This document shows positions 1-9,512 of a stretch of 64,000 bases of DNA, piece by piece. How positions within the stretch are numbered: the stretch's first letter is position 1; every line of letters starts with the position of its first letter. The notes under the pieces are model-generated. The model saw nothing but the letters and a program-made list of their open reading frames with translations. It was not told the origin of the DNA and ran no database searches. This DNA is from Actinoplanes campanulatus (GTDB taxonomy: Bacteria > Actinomycetota > Actinomycetes > Mycobacteriales > Micromonosporaceae). The position numbers and the translations under genes were made by a program. Location: positions 1 to 64,000 of the forward strand of contig NZ_BMPW01000025.1 in NCBI RefSeq assembly GCF_014647795.1. The letters are read 5' to 3'.

Positions 1-139
1 CGGAACGGGCCGCCCGCCAGCGGCGAAAAAACTCAGCCCGGCGGGCGCGGCACAGGCGGGAGTGGGCAGCGAGATCGCGCGGCACGGCGGAACGGTCCAG
101 AAAGAACTGAACTGCGTCACCCGTACCGGAAATGAATCG
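1..139. other. Left-edge intergenic stretch
   Basis: This is the sequence downstream of the decarboxylase stop codon. It is GC-rich with a short A run near base 25. I see no coding region, RNA gene or convincing terminator in it, and it could be the tail of a feature lying outside the window. Confidence 0.4.
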
Positions 140-2410
140 CTATGGCCGGGTGTCCTCTTCGCGCAGGCAGGCGACGGTGCGATGGTGATCGTCGCCGGCG
201 ACGCCGTGGGTGATGCCGGTGAAGCCGGGCCATCGCCGGGCCAGAATCTGCTCGTGGCGCAGGAAACGGACGATCGTGGCGCTGATGCGCTCGCCGGGGA
301 CCAGCAGCGGGATTCCCGGCGGATAGGGCGTGAGCAGCACCGCGGTGGTGCGGCCGGCGAGTTCCGCCACCGGGACGTGTTCCACGCGCCCGGCCGCCAT
401 GGCGGTCCACGCGTGGGTGGGCAGGGTCACCTGTTCGACCGGCTCGGTGTAGATCGCGGTGGACAGTTCGGCCAGGTTGGCGTCGTGATAGGTGGCGTGC
501 AGGGCCTCGCAGATGTCCCGGAGACCGCTTCCCGCGTATCCCGGGAAGGCGGCCGCGAAAGCCGGCATCAGCCGCTCGATCTTCGCGTTCCCGGCATAGG
601 CGCTCTTGAATCGGTGCAGTTCCGCGATCAGCGAGTTCCAGCGGCCCTTGGTGATGCCGATGGTGAACAGGACGAACAGCGAGTACAGGCCGGTCTTCTC
701 CACCACCACCCCGTGTTCGGCGAGATAGCGCGCCAGCACCACACCGGGGATGCTCGGTGCGCCCGATGGGCTGAATTCGCCGTGCACGGTGAGCCCGGGC
801 GTGGTGAGCGTGACCTTGATCGGGTCGAGCATGGCGAATCCGTCGTCCACCCGGTCGAATCCGTGCCAGGCGGCGTCCGCCGTCAGTTCCCATTCGGATC
901 GTTCCGGCAGCCCGGTACGCGGTGGGGTGTCCGGGCCCCAGACGCCGAACCACCAGTCCGGCGATTCCGCGCCGATCCGGATGACGGTGCGGCGGAACTC
1001 CATCGCCTCGGTGATCGTCTCCTCCACGAGTGCGGGACCGCGCTTTCCCGCCATCATCTCGGCGGACACGTCGCAGCTGGCGATGATGGCGTACTGCGGG
1101 CTCGTGGACGTGTGCATCCGGTAGGCCTGGGCGAAGACCCGCTCGTCGAAACGGCCGTCGGCGCTGTCCTGTACGAGGATCTGTGACGCCTGGGAAAGGC
1201 CCGCGAGCAGTTTGTGGGTGGACTGGGTCGCATAGACCACGGCCTGTTCGGTGCGGGTGCGGTCGTTGGCGACGCCGTGCATTCCCTCGTACAGATCGTG
1301 GAAGCTGGCGTGCGGCAGCCAGGCCTCGTCGAAATGGATCGCGTCGACGACGCCGTCGAGAATCTCCCGGATCGCGTCGGCCCGGTAGACGATGCCGTCA
1401 TAGGTGGACTGGGTGAGCGCCAGCAGGCGGATCCGCCGGTTCTTGTCGGCGATCAGCGGGCTCGCCTCGATCTTCTCCCGCAGCGCCTCGGCGGTGAATT
1501 CCCGGCGCGGAATCGGCCCGATCACGCCGGCCCTGTTCCGCGTCGGCATCAGATAGATCGGTACGGCGCCGGTGAGCACGATGGCGTGCAGCACCGACTT
1601 GTGGCAGTTGCGGTCGACCGCGACGATGTCGCCCGGCCCTACCAGCGAATTCCACACGATCTTGTTCGAGGTGGACGTGCCGTTGGTGACGAAGAACAGG
1701 TGGTCGGCGCGAAATGTCTTGGCGGCCAGCCGCTCGCTGTCGGCGATCGGGCCGGTGTGGTCGAGTAGTTGCCCGAGTTCCTCGACCGCGTTGCAGACGT
1801 CGGCGCGCAGCAGGTTCTCGCCGAAGAAGTCGTGGAAGAGCGTGCCGATCGGGCTCTTCAGGAAGCCGGTGCCGCCGGAGTGGCCGGGGCAGTGCCAGGA
1901 GTAGGCGCCGTCGTTGGCGTACCGCATCAGCGCCGCGAAGAACGGTGGCGCCAACTGGCCGAGATAATGGCTCACCTCCCGCTGGATCTTGCGGGCCAGG
2001 AAGTCCGGGGTGTCCTCGTAGGCGTTGACGACACCGTCGATGCGCGACAGCACCGACTGCGGAATCCTGCGGGCCGTCAACTGTTCACCGAGCAGCAGGA
2101 TCGGCACCCGGTCGTTGTGCGCCCGGATGACGTGCACGAACTCGGCCGCCGTGCGGATGGCGGCGACGTCGGCGGGTTCCTCGGGCCCGTCCTGGGAGAG
2201 GCCGACGGTCAGATGCAGCGCGTAGAGGACGGCCGAACTGGACCGGGCCACGTGCGCCAGCATGCCGGGCCGCTCGGTGTACCGCCCCTCGTCGCCGAGG
2301 CGCCGCAGCTCCAGCCCGGTACGGATCAGCGCGGCCTCCAGCAGTTCCAGCTGCCGCCGCGCTCCGGCGGGCCCGTCCGCGGGCGTGACGATCGTGACCG
2401 GGAACGGCAA
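140..2410 (-). CDS. Orn/Lys/Arg-type PLP-dependent decarboxylase
   Basis: This 756-residue protein matches the group III (ornithine/lysine/arginine) basic amino-acid decarboxylases, cytoplasmic PLP enzymes that turn an amino acid into the amine plus CO2. The N-terminal 140 residues look like the receiver-like wing domain. The PLP core follows, with the substrate/cofactor region FVTNGTSTSNK near residue 240, the Asp of HFDEAW at about 361, and the Schiff-base lysine in STHK at about 400. The C-terminal domain ends near the stop. Its length is normal for the family. It stands alone on its strand, divergent from the EACC1 module. Substrate specificity (Arg, Lys or Orn) cannot be told from sequence inspection. 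I am sure of the family and unsure of the substrate. Confidence 0.9.
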   Translation of the reverse strand: MPFPVTIVTPADGPAGARRQLELLEAALIRTGLELRRLGDEGRYTERPGMLAHVARSSSAVLYALHLTVGLSQDGPEEPADVAAIRTAAEFVHVIRAHNDRVPILLLGEQLTARRIPQSVLSRIDGVVNAYEDTPDFLARKIQREVSHYLGQLAPPFFAALMRYANDGAYSWHCPGHSGGTGFLKSPIGTLFHDFFGENLLRADVCNAVEELGQLLDHTGPIADSERLAAKTFRADHLFFVTNGTSTSNKIVWNSLVGPGDIVAVDRNCHKSVLHAIVLTGAVPIYLMPTRNRAGVIGPIPRREFTAEALREKIEASPLIADKNRRIRLLALTQSTYDGIVYRADAIREILDGVVDAIHFDEAWLPHASFHDLYEGMHGVANDRTRTEQAVVYATQSTHKLLAGLSQASQILVQDSADGRFDERVFAQAYRMHTSTSPQYAIIASCDVSAEMMAGKRGPALVEETITEAMEFRRTVIRIGAESPDWWFGVWGPDTPPRTGLPERSEWELTADAAWHGFDRVDDGFAMLDPIKVTLTTPGLTVHGEFSPSGAPSIPGVVLARYLAEHGVVVEKTGLYSLFVLFTIGITKGRWNSLIAELHRFKSAYAGNAKIERLMPAFAAAFPGYAGSGLRDICEALHATYHDANLAELSTAIYTEPVEQVTLPTHAWTAMAAGRVEHVPVAELAGRTTAVLLTPYPPGIPLLVPGERISATIVRFLRHEQILARRWPGFTGITHGVAGDDHHRTVACLREEDTRP

Positions 2411-2585
2411 GGCGGACGTCCTCTCGGCAGCGGGTGCATCGCGGTGACGGTAGCCAGGACGGCCCCGCTCCGGCCCGGAAACCGGTTACCGGTCCCCGGG
2501 CCGGGTGACAATCACACCGGCCGGGCCGTGAGGAAGCCGCGTTTCGAAACGGTTCGACGTTGACCTATTCGGTTACCGTGTCGAA

Positions 2586-2969
2586 ATGCCAATCAGCCCT
2601 GATCCCGGCCCCGGGATCCGTGTCGAGATCGTCCTCACCGGTGACGGCTCCTACAAGGAGCTGCGTAAATGGCTGCGCGGCGATGAGGATCTCGACGGCG
2701 TCCGGGTGGACCCTGTCGAGGCGCCGCCGCTGCCGGGGCAGATGTCGGGCGGCGCCGTCGAGGCGCTGATCGCGACGGTCGCCGATCCAGGGCTGCTCGG
2801 GGCGCTGTTCGGGGCGGTGGGTGGGTGGGCCGCCGCCCGGGCGTCCACCCGGCGGACCAGGATCCGGGTGAAGGTCGGCGATCGCGAGGTCGAGGTGGAG
2901 GGTCCCGCGCTGCGGGATCCGGAGGCCGTGGCGCGCCGCCTTCGCACGGAGCTGGGCGAGGCGCCGTGA
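2586..2969 (+). CDS. EACC1 (effector-associated constant component) protein
   Basis: A 127-residue protein with the EACC1 pattern: an N-terminal beta-strand (RVEIVLTGDGSYKELRKWL), a G-rich hydrophobic stretch around residues 66-85 (VEALIATVADPGLLGALF...), and a C-terminal strand ending IRVKVGDREVEVEG. EACC1 proteins are known from computational surveys as the constant small partner of variable effectors in actinobacterial conflict systems; their biochemical role is unproven. It is one base upstream of the caspase gene, so the two are almost surely co-transcribed and coupled. No Shine-Dalgarno sequence is visible before the ATG, so translation may be leaderless. The family call rests on pattern recognition and context. 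Confidence 0.75.
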   Translation: MPISPDPGPGIRVEIVLTGDGSYKELRKWLRGDEDLDGVRVDPVEAPPLPGQMSGGAVEALIATVADPGLLGALFGAVGGWAAARASTRRTRIRVKVGDREVEVEGPALRDPEAVARRLRTELGEAP

Positions 2970-2970
2970 C

Positions 2971-5460
2971 ATGCGGCTACCCGATTTCCGCAGGTCGCGG
3001 GCGGTGCTCATCGGTGCGGCCCGCTACGACAGCGACGACCTTCCCGATCTGCCGGCGGTCGAGAGAAACGTCGCCGTGCTGGAGGAGCGCCTGAGGGATC
3101 CGGTCCTGTCCGGCTTTCCCGGCAAGCATTGCGAGGCAGTGCTGAATCCGCAGCGATCGGATGACGTCATCGACCCGGTGCGGTCTGCCGCCGGCCTGGC
3201 CGAGGACGTGCTGTTCGTGTACTACGCCGGACACGGCCTGCTGGACCGCAACGGCGAGTTCCATCTGGGTCTACAGCACTCCGAGCTGCAGCGACGGTGG
3301 AACAGCCTGCGGTTCGAGGACTTCGCCGAGGCTCTCCTGGACAGCGACGCCAAGTCGAAGATCGTCGTCCTGGACTGCTGCTACAGCGGCCTCGCCTCGC
3401 GGTACCTGCAGATGGGCGACGAAGGGGCGCCCGCGGAGGTGGCCGAGCAGGCGCCCGAGGAGGTTGTCGAGCAGGCGGCCAGAAAGATGGTCCAGCAGGC
3501 CGCGGAGAGGCAGGACCTCGACGGCCTGTACGTCCTGATGTCGAGTTCGGCCAGCAAGCCGTCGCTCGCGCCGGAGGGCGACACGTTCACCGCGTTCACC
3601 GGCCGGCTGCTGAAGGTGATCGACGCGGGAGTGCCCGGCCCGGACGATCTGCTCACCATGCAGACCCTGTACGCGGCGGTCCGCGACGAGATGCAGCGCA
3701 GCCACCTGCCCCGTCCACAGCAGCACTGCGGCAACCTGGCGGGCGAGGCGGCGCTGTTCCGCAACCGCGTGCACTTCCCCGCCGTACCCCTGATCGAAAA
3801 TGTCCCGGCCGGGCTTGACCGGCGGATGAGCCCGGTGTGGCGCCGGGCCGCGGGTGGCGCGTTGTGTCTCACCGTGCTCGCCGGGGCGGCGAGCGCCTCG
3901 GCCGACACCTCGGTCCTGGCGGCGTGCGCCGCCCCCGAGTCGATCCGGATGCTGGTGCCGCTGGACACGGTGGAGATGTTCACCGACATCGCCGGCTCCT
4001 ACGAGTACGCCACCCGCGGCGCCAGCTACTGCCAGCGGGTGCGGGTCACCGTGGCCGGCGCGTCCCGGGACGACGCCGCGCGGGCGTTCGCGCTCTCCTG
4101 GCGTACCCCGAAGGAGGCCTCCACCGCGGACCGGCGGCTGCTTCGCCGGATCGGCCTGCCGCCCGACGTGTGGATCGCCGATCTGGGTGTCGACATGGCC
4201 GCGGTGCAGGCCGTTCTGGCCACGGCCCCCGGCGCCGCGGTGACCGTCCCGGGTGATCCGGGGCAGTGGTCGCTGGCCGAGTCACCGGTCGTGCTCGCCG
4301 AACCGGGCGCCCCCGCCAGCACTCCCCGCGCCCGCCCCGCGTCGGCCTGGGGCGAGCTGGTCAGCGGCGTGGTGCGCCCGGACCCGGACACCACGACGGT
4401 CGGCCGGCTGGTCAACGTGTCGCTGTACCCGGCGGGACAGCAGGCCGGCGTGGCGCGCGACCGAGTGCAACGGCCGCTGGACGCGGCCGCGGTCGCCGCC
4501 GGCCAGGGCATCGGGCCGCCGGACGTCACCCGGCTGCTGTGCCGCTCCCGGGACACCCGGTTGATCGTCGCGGAGTGGCAACTCGTAAGGCACAACCTGC
4601 ATCGCGACAACGGGGAGTGCCCCGGCGTGTGGGACGCCCGCTATCCGGGCGACACCGGCTGGCTCGACTACCCGATGGTGCGGCCCGTGTGGGCGGGCAG
4701 GCCGGACCGCCGTTCCGCCGGCGACTTCACCGCCTGGCTGCGTTCGGCCGCCGGCGCCCGGGTGCTCGCCGACAACGGCCTGCGGCCCCGCAGCGCCGGC
4801 CCCGACTCCGGGATCATCAGCACGAACGGCGCCCTGGCGAACTGGTCGGCGAGACCGGCCTACACCACCAGCGCCGCGAGTCTGGAGCGCGCCGAGGCGG
4901 CGTACGAGGCGGCCAGGAAGCCCGCGACCGTGCTGGTCGCGGTCGACGGTTCGGGGTCGATGACGGCACGCAGCGGCGGGCGGTCCCGGTTCGACGCGGC
5001 GCTCGACGGGATCGCCGCGTCGATCGGCGCGATGGGCCCGCGCGACCGGGTCGGCCTGTTCCTCTTCTCGACGGCGATCAAGGGCGGCATCGCGGAGATT
5101 CCCGGCGACGACCGGAAGGCCATCGACCGGGCACGCGCCTATCGGCCGGCCGGCGGCACACCGCTTCACCAGGCCATCGATCATGGGGTACGGGAGCTGC
5201 GCACCGACAGCGGCACGGCGGCCGGCGACCGGCACCACATCCTGGTAGTGCTGACCGACGGCGAGGACACCACGCGGCACCCGCTGCCCCGGCTCGACGA
5301 CGACTCGGTGCGGGTCGTCGTCGCCAACGTGGGCGTGTCGGCCTGCCCGGAGCCGGCCCTGGCGGCCCTGACCAGGGAGCACGGCGACTGCATCGGGGTG
5401 CCGTCCGGGCTGGTCGACGTCCGGGTCGCCGAACAGATCGGACGGTTGTGGCAGAGGTGA
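2971..5460 (+). CDS. Caspase, EACC1-associated, with solute-binding-like and VWA domains
   Basis: An 829-residue multidomain effector. Residues 1 to about 250 form a caspase-like (C14) peptidase with the catalytic His in YYAGHG (H88) and the catalytic Cys in LDCCYSG (C136/C137). A hydrophobic segment near residues 290-308 is a likely membrane span. The region of about 320-640 resembles the periplasmic substrate-binding-protein fold and would lie outside the cell. The C-terminal 175 residues are a von Willebrand A domain with a DGSGS MIDAS motif near residue 658, then GGTPL and LTDGED. The order suggests that an outside sensor/adhesion part is tied to an inside protease. It sits between EACC1 (1-bp gap) and a solute-binding protein (overlapping). 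Target and trigger are unknown; abortive defence is an inference from the family. Confidence 0.85.
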   Translation: MRLPDFRRSRAVLIGAARYDSDDLPDLPAVERNVAVLEERLRDPVLSGFPGKHCEAVLNPQRSDDVIDPVRSAAGLAEDVLFVYYAGHGLLDRNGEFHLGLQHSELQRRWNSLRFEDFAEALLDSDAKSKIVVLDCCYSGLASRYLQMGDEGAPAEVAEQAPEEVVEQAARKMVQQAAERQDLDGLYVLMSSSASKPSLAPEGDTFTAFTGRLLKVIDAGVPGPDDLLTMQTLYAAVRDEMQRSHLPRPQQHCGNLAGEAALFRNRVHFPAVPLIENVPAGLDRRMSPVWRRAAGGALCLTVLAGAASASADTSVLAACAAPESIRMLVPLDTVEMFTDIAGSYEYATRGASYCQRVRVTVAGASRDDAARAFALSWRTPKEASTADRRLLRRIGLPPDVWIADLGVDMAAVQAVLATAPGAAVTVPGDPGQWSLAESPVVLAEPGAPASTPRARPASAWGELVSGVVRPDPDTTTVGRLVNVSLYPAGQQAGVARDRVQRPLDAAAVAAGQGIGPPDVTRLLCRSRDTRLIVAEWQLVRHNLHRDNGECPGVWDARYPGDTGWLDYPMVRPVWAGRPDRRSAGDFTAWLRSAAGARVLADNGLRPRSAGPDSGIISTNGALANWSARPAYTTSAASLERAEAAYEAARKPATVLVAVDGSGSMTARSGGRSRFDAALDGIAASIGAMGPRDRVGLFLFSTAIKGGIAEIPGDDRKAIDRARAYRPAGGTPLHQAIDHGVRELRTDSGTAAGDRHHILVVLTDGEDTTRHPLPRLDDDSVRVVVANVGVSACPEPALAALTREHGDCIGVPSGLVDVRVAEQIGRLWQR

Positions 5461-6749
5461 ACTCGAAACCCTTCTCGCTGCTGGTCGCCGCCGTGTTCGC
5501 GGGCGGTCTGCTGACCGGGTTCGCGGTTCCACGGCTGGTGGCGTCGTGGGGTGCCGGGCCGGGCGAACTGGTGATCGTCAGCGGGGTCGAGGACGGCGAG
5601 GGCGGCGCCCGGCAGGCTCTCATCGACCTCTGGAACGAGACCCATCCCGAAAGACCGGCCAGGATCCACCTGATCGCGGGCAGCGCCGACGTCCAGCACG
5701 ACGCCATGGTCCGGTTCGCCAAGGGTGAGGAGGAGGTCGAGGCGGACATCCTCAACCTCGACGTGACGGCGGTCGCGGAGTTCGCCGAGTTCGGGTACAT
5801 CGCCGGCTGGCCGTCCCATCAGGTGCCCCGGCAGCTGCTGAGCACCCTGCTGGAGAAGCCCCGGGAGAGCTGCTTCCACGACGGGAGACTGTGGGCGCTG
5901 CCGTTCAACACCGATGCCGGGGTGCTGTTCGCCCACCGTGACGGGCTCGGTCAGCCCACCGTCTACACGTGGGAGCAGATCGCGGCCCGGGGTTCGAACC
6001 TGCCGGACCCGTCCGGCAACCCGGCGGCCGCGTACGCCGGTCAGCTCGATGACTACGAGGGCCTGACGGTGAACGCGCTGGAAGCCCTGTGGGCGGTGGA
6101 GACGGAGAAGACCGGGTCGGTGGCGGACACGCCGCTGGGGGTGTCGGCCGACCCGGCGATCTGGTCGGAGGCGGTGGCCCGCCTGTACGGCCGCAACGGC
6201 CCCGGCCGGGTGGTCGACCCGGCGTCGACCACCTACCAGGAGAACGAGACCACCGCGGCGTTCCTGGAGAAGCGGATCGTCTTCATGCGCAACTGGCCGG
6301 TGGCGTACCGGACCCTGGTGGAGACCACCGACCAGCAGGCCGCTGTCACGGCCTCCAGCATCGGGATGACACCGCTCCCCGGCCCGACCGTCCTCGGTGG
6401 CCAGAACCTGGCGGTGGTGGCCGGTTCCGCCCATGCCGACGACGCCCGCGAGCTGATCGAGTTCCTGGCCTCCGAGCCGTCCCAGCGGCTGCTCATGCAG
6501 GTGGGCGGTTTCGCGGCGGCCACCAGCGCCACCTACGACCGGACCGAGATCAAAGCCACCCATCCGTACGCCGCGACGGTGCGCGCCGCGGTGGAGAGCA
6601 GCCGCCAGCGGTTGCCGACGCCGTTCTACCCGCGGTTCAGCGAGGAGGTCCGCGCCCTGGTCGCCGAGATCAGGGCGGACGGCAAGGTGCCCTCCGACCT
6701 GGAGAAACGCCTCCAGGCCGCGGCCGAGGGCCGGCTGTCCCCACGATGA
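5457..6749 (+). CDS. Extracellular solute-binding protein of the EACC1 module
   Basis: This protein of about 430 residues has an N-terminal hydrophobic segment (LLVAAVFAGGLLTGFAV) that acts as a signal anchor; no lipobox Cys is visible. The body looks like family 1 ABC solute-binding proteins: a strand-rich start (LVIVSG), DILNLDVTAVAEFAE, the hinge region ALPFNTDAGVLF, and FLEKRIVFMRNWPVAYR. No permease or ATPase gene is near, so it is unlikely to serve a transporter. It more likely works as a ligand sensor with the caspase-VWA protein, which carries a related domain. The GTG chosen overlaps the upstream TGA (GTGA); a GTG nine bases earlier is possible. A GC-rich hairpin follows the stop. 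Confidence 0.75.
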   Translation: MNSKPFSLLVAAVFAGGLLTGFAVPRLVASWGAGPGELVIVSGVEDGEGGARQALIDLWNETHPERPARIHLIAGSADVQHDAMVRFAKGEEEVEADILNLDVTAVAEFAEFGYIAGWPSHQVPRQLLSTLLEKPRESCFHDGRLWALPFNTDAGVLFAHRDGLGQPTVYTWEQIAARGSNLPDPSGNPAAAYAGQLDDYEGLTVNALEALWAVETEKTGSVADTPLGVSADPAIWSEAVARLYGRNGPGRVVDPASTTYQENETTAAFLEKRIVFMRNWPVAYRTLVETTDQQAAVTASSIGMTPLPGPTVLGGQNLAVVAGSAHADDARELIEFLASEPSQRLLMQVGGFAAATSATYDRTEIKATHPYAATVRAAVESSRQRLPTPFYPRFSEEVRALVAEIRADGKVPSDLEKRLQAAAEGRLSPR

Positions 6750-6860
6750 CCCGCGACCTCGCTTCGTGGTGCCCGGCTGGCTCCGACTTCGAGATCGCCT
6801 GGAGCGGGCAGGCTCGGGCCTGAATCTCCGGTCGGCCGCCGCCGGCGTCCGGCCGGGTGG

Positions 6861-6896
6861 GGCGATCGCGGGCGCCCTCCGGGGCCGGCGATCGCC
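6861..6896. terminator. Hairpin between convergent genes
   Basis: The arms GGCGATCGC (6861-6869) and GCGATCGCC (6888-6896) are exact reverse complements, with a GC-rich loop that itself holds the palindrome GGGCGCCC. It lies between the solute-binding gene and the convergent secreted-protein gene. There is no U tract, as is usual in high-GC actinobacteria, so it could end transcription on both strands. Confidence 0.5.
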
Positions 6897-6909
6897 GCAC
6901 TGTGGTGGG

Positions 6910-7614
6910 TCAGAAGACAGCGACCAAGGAGGCGGTGTTGTTGAAGCCGCCCAGGAGTTGCGTCTGCGAGTTGTTCAGGACGGTCAGCCACCATCCACCG
7001 ATGCAACTCGGCTGCGAGCAGAGTCCGGCGCCGAGCATGAGGGACGGACCGCCGGTGGTGATGACGGAAGAGATCCGGTTGTTCCAGGTGCCACCGCCGG
7101 GCTTGGGAAGAGTGGCCAGGTTGGCGATGACGTTCGGTGGGTTGAGCGCGAAGGCGGGGCCGGCCATGAGGCCCGAGTCGTAGAAGGTGGCGAAGTTCGC
7201 CATCGCACGGGCTGTGGAGAGGGAACGCGACGCGTTGCCGGTCCGGTCTCCCTCATCCGAGCTCGGGCAGTTGTCGTCGCCTTCCTTGCAGTCGGGGGGT
7301 TTCGGCTTTCCGGGGCTGATGGTGATGCCGTTACTGCCGCGCTTGATCGTTACGTTGAATTCGTTGCCGATGAAGGCGGCGTACGAGGAGAAGTCCGTGA
7401 AGCCTCGAAGGTCACCGGTTTTCGTCGCGGTGACGAACACGGTGGTGCCCTCGGTGACGGCACTGAACCGCATGCAGCTTCCGTCGTCCATCGGGACGCA
7501 GTTGGCGGCCGGGCGAGCAGCGCCGGGCGCCGTACCGGGCGAGGCGTACCCCGCGGTCCCCGAGATGGCGCCGAACAGCGTCGCGGCGGACAAGATTGCC
7601 ATTATTCCTTTCAT
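6910..7614 (-). CDS. Secreted protein of unknown function, Cys-rich
   Basis: A 234-residue protein with a clear Sec signal peptide (MKGIMAILSAATLFGAISGTAG, cleavage near residue 24). The mature part has an early Cys pair (NCVPMDDGSCMRF), a second pair in the acidic linker PDCKEGDDNCPSSDEGD near the middle, and a third pair (LCSQPSC) near the C terminus, so three disulphides are plausible. The stretch TWNNRISSVITTGG resembles the N-D-x-I-S-S element of beta/gamma-crystallin-like and I36 inhibitor proteins, but the match is short. A good ribosome site (GAGGTGA) precedes the ATG. I do not recognise a function. Confidence 0.7.
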   Translation of the reverse strand: MKGIMAILSAATLFGAISGTAGYASPGTAPGAARPAANCVPMDDGSCMRFSAVTEGTTVFVTATKTGDLRGFTDFSSYAAFIGNEFNVTIKRGSNGITISPGKPKPPDCKEGDDNCPSSDEGDRTGNASRSLSTARAMANFATFYDSGLMAGPAFALNPPNVIANLATLPKPGGGTWNNRISSVITTGGPSLMLGAGLCSQPSCIGGWWLTVLNNSQTQLLGGFNNTASLVAVF

Positions 7615-7895
7615 GATCAGTTCACCTCGATAAAATCGACAAAGGTCTGACTACTCTCCGTAGTCAACCTCAGTGTGTTTCACGGGATCCGGCCGAGCGC
7701 CCAGAACCGCGAATAAACCCTCGGCGCGGCCCCCGATATCACCAAACCCGCCCGCACGGATCACCTAGTGCACCCATTCGTCCTGGTCGGAAGTGGCCGA
7801 ACAGCCAGGCGGGTGGTTCAGGCGGCGGTTCCGCGGCTACGAGACCCTGCCGACTCGACGTGTCGCGGAGAGTAACCGCCAAGCCGGATGAGCGC

Positions 7896-9512
7896 TCAGA
7901 TCCTGAATCTGTCGACGACTCGCTGGAGGTCCCCCGACATCCCGGCGAGGTGATTGGCTGCTTGATCGGCTTCGTTCACGCCGGTGGTGGTCTCCTGCAC
8001 CGAGGCCGCAACATCGTTGATGGTGTTCGCGACCTGGGCGCCGGCTTCGGCTGCCTCGGTGACGTTGCGGCTCATCTCGTTGGTGGTGACGGTCTGTTCC
8101 TCTACTGCGGAGGCGATCGTGGTCTGGAAGTCGTTGATCTGCCGGATGATCTCGCCGATCTCCTCGATCGCGGCTACCGCGCCGGCGGTGTCGGCCTGGA
8201 TCGCGGCGACCCGGCGGCCGATGTCCTCGGTTGCCCGGCTGGTCTCCTGGGCCAGGTCCTTGACCTCACTGGCGACCACGGCGAAGCCCTTACCCATCTC
8301 GCCGGCGCGGGCGGCCTCGATGGTGGCGTTGAGCGCGAGCAGGTTGGTCTGCTCGGCGATCGCGGTGATCGTATTGATCACATTGCCGATCTCAGCCGAC
8401 GATTCACCGAGTTTGGCCATGACCTTGCTGGTGTGAGTGGTGACGTCCACCGCCCGGGAGGCCACCTGCACGGCCTGCGTGGCGCTGTGGCTGATCTCGC
8501 GGATGGACGCGCCCATCTCCTCGGCGCCGGCGGCGACCGTCTGAATGTTGTCCGACATCGTCGCCGCCGAGTCGGCGACGACGGCCGCCTGCCGAGCGCC
8601 CTGTTCGGCGCTGGTCGCGCTGTTCCGGCTGGTCTGGGTGAGTGCCACGGCCTGGGCGGCGAGGTTTCGGGCGTGCTCGCTCAGCTCCGATACGGTCTGG
8701 CGCAGGGTGTCGGTGGCTCGGCGCAGCGAGTCGGCCATGTGGCCGACCTCGTCGCGTTGCCGCACCCGTGGGTCTCCGGAGAGGTCGCCTTCGGCCACCC
8801 GGTCCAGGACCTGACCGACCCGGCGCAGTGGCTGCACGATCAGGCGTGCCACGTACAGTGCGGCGAGCACCGCGATCACCAGCGCCGTTATCGCGGCGAC
8901 GATGACCTGTACGCGGGTCCGCGATACGGTCGCGTCGAACTTCTCGCCCCGCAGCAGCTCCCCGTTGGCGTAGGCGATCTCATCATTGATCAACGTTTCG
9001 TACGTCTTGCGCAGGTCCCGGTTTTCGCCCAGCGCCGCCCTCGTCGCCACCTCGGGCCGGGTCTGGTAGAGCGCGAATTCGGACTCCAGCGCGGCGAACC
9101 AGGTGTCCGTGGCGGCCTTGATCTCGTCGATGCGTGCCTGCTCGGCCGGCTCGCCGACCGCCCGCGCCGCGGCCAATGCGGCGTCGACCGCCTCTTGCCG
9201 GCCCAGCGCCTCCTCACTGAAGTCGGCGTCACCTTCGAGCAGGAAGCCGCGCTCGTCGTTGGCGGCGGCTTTCGCGCTCAGTGCGGCGCCGTTGAGATTG
9301 GTGCTGTATGGCAGGACCTCGGCGATCTCGGTGTTCCGGCTGTCCTGCAGTTCCCCGATCCGGGCGACGCTCAGCGCCCCGACGGCCACGGTTCCGGCGA
9401 TGGCCACACCGGCGACCGCCAGTACCTTCGTGGAGACCTTCTGGTCGCGGCACCACTGTCCCGGTCCACGGCTGCCTGCCACGTCGATCCCCTCGTTCTG
9501 GTGCCGCTTCAT
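7896..9512 (-). CDS. Methyl-accepting chemotaxis protein
   Basis: A transmembrane chemoreceptor of 538 residues from the chosen ATG; an in-frame start 63 bases upstream is possible but unlikely. Order: short cytoplasmic head, TM1 ([18 protein letters not shown]), a four-helix-bundle extracellular sensor with [12 protein letters not shown]2 ([20 protein letters not shown]), a HAMP domain ([18 protein letters not shown]), then a long coiled-coil signalling domain with the hairpin tip [18 protein letters not shown] that binds CheA/CheW. It controls flagellar motor bias through CheA in motile actinobacteria. No che genes lie beside it, so it is an orphan receptor working with a cluster elsewhere. 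The ligand cannot be told. Confidence 0.93.
   Translation of the reverse strand: MKRHQNEGIDVAGSRGPGQWCRDQKVSTKVLAVAGVAIAGTVAVGALSVARIGELQDSRNTEIAEVLPYSTNLNGAALSAKAAANDERGFLLEGDADFSEEALGRQEAVDAALAAARAVGEPAEQARIDEIKAATDTWFAALESEFALYQTRPEVATRAALGENRDLRKTYETLINDEIAYANGELLRGEKFDATVSRTRVQVIVAAITALVIAVLAALYVARLIVQPLRRVGQVLDRVAEGDLSGDPRVRQRDEVGHMADSLRRATDTLRQTVSELSEHARNLAAQAVALTQTSRNSATSAEQGARQAAVVADSAATMSDNIQTVAAGAEEMGASIREISHSATQAVQVASRAVDVTTHTSKVMAKLGESSAEIGNVINTITAIAEQTNLLALNATIEAARAGEMGKGFAVVASEVKDLAQETSRATEDIGRRVAAIQADTAGAVAAIEEIGEIIRQINDFQTTIASAVEEQTVTTNEMSRNVTEAAEAGAQVANTINDVAASVQETTTGVNEADQAANHLAGMSGDLQRVVDRFRI

Noticed and set aside
62-1186. Long plus-strand reading frame opposite the decarboxylase
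   Set aside because: It is antisense to a full-length PLP decarboxylase with all motifs; the frame is open only because of high GC, and its sequence is Gly/Arg/Asp-rich without family resemblance.
4266-5447. Upstream extension of the solute-binding protein frame inside the caspase-VWA gene
   Set aside because: The first part is Arg/Gly-rich shadow sequence antiphase to the VWA gene; the real protein begins with the hydrophobic signal at about 5457.
5985-6010. GGTTCGAACC, like a tRNA T-loop
   Set aside because: It lies inside the solute-binding protein gene, and no acceptor stem or anticodon arm surrounds it.
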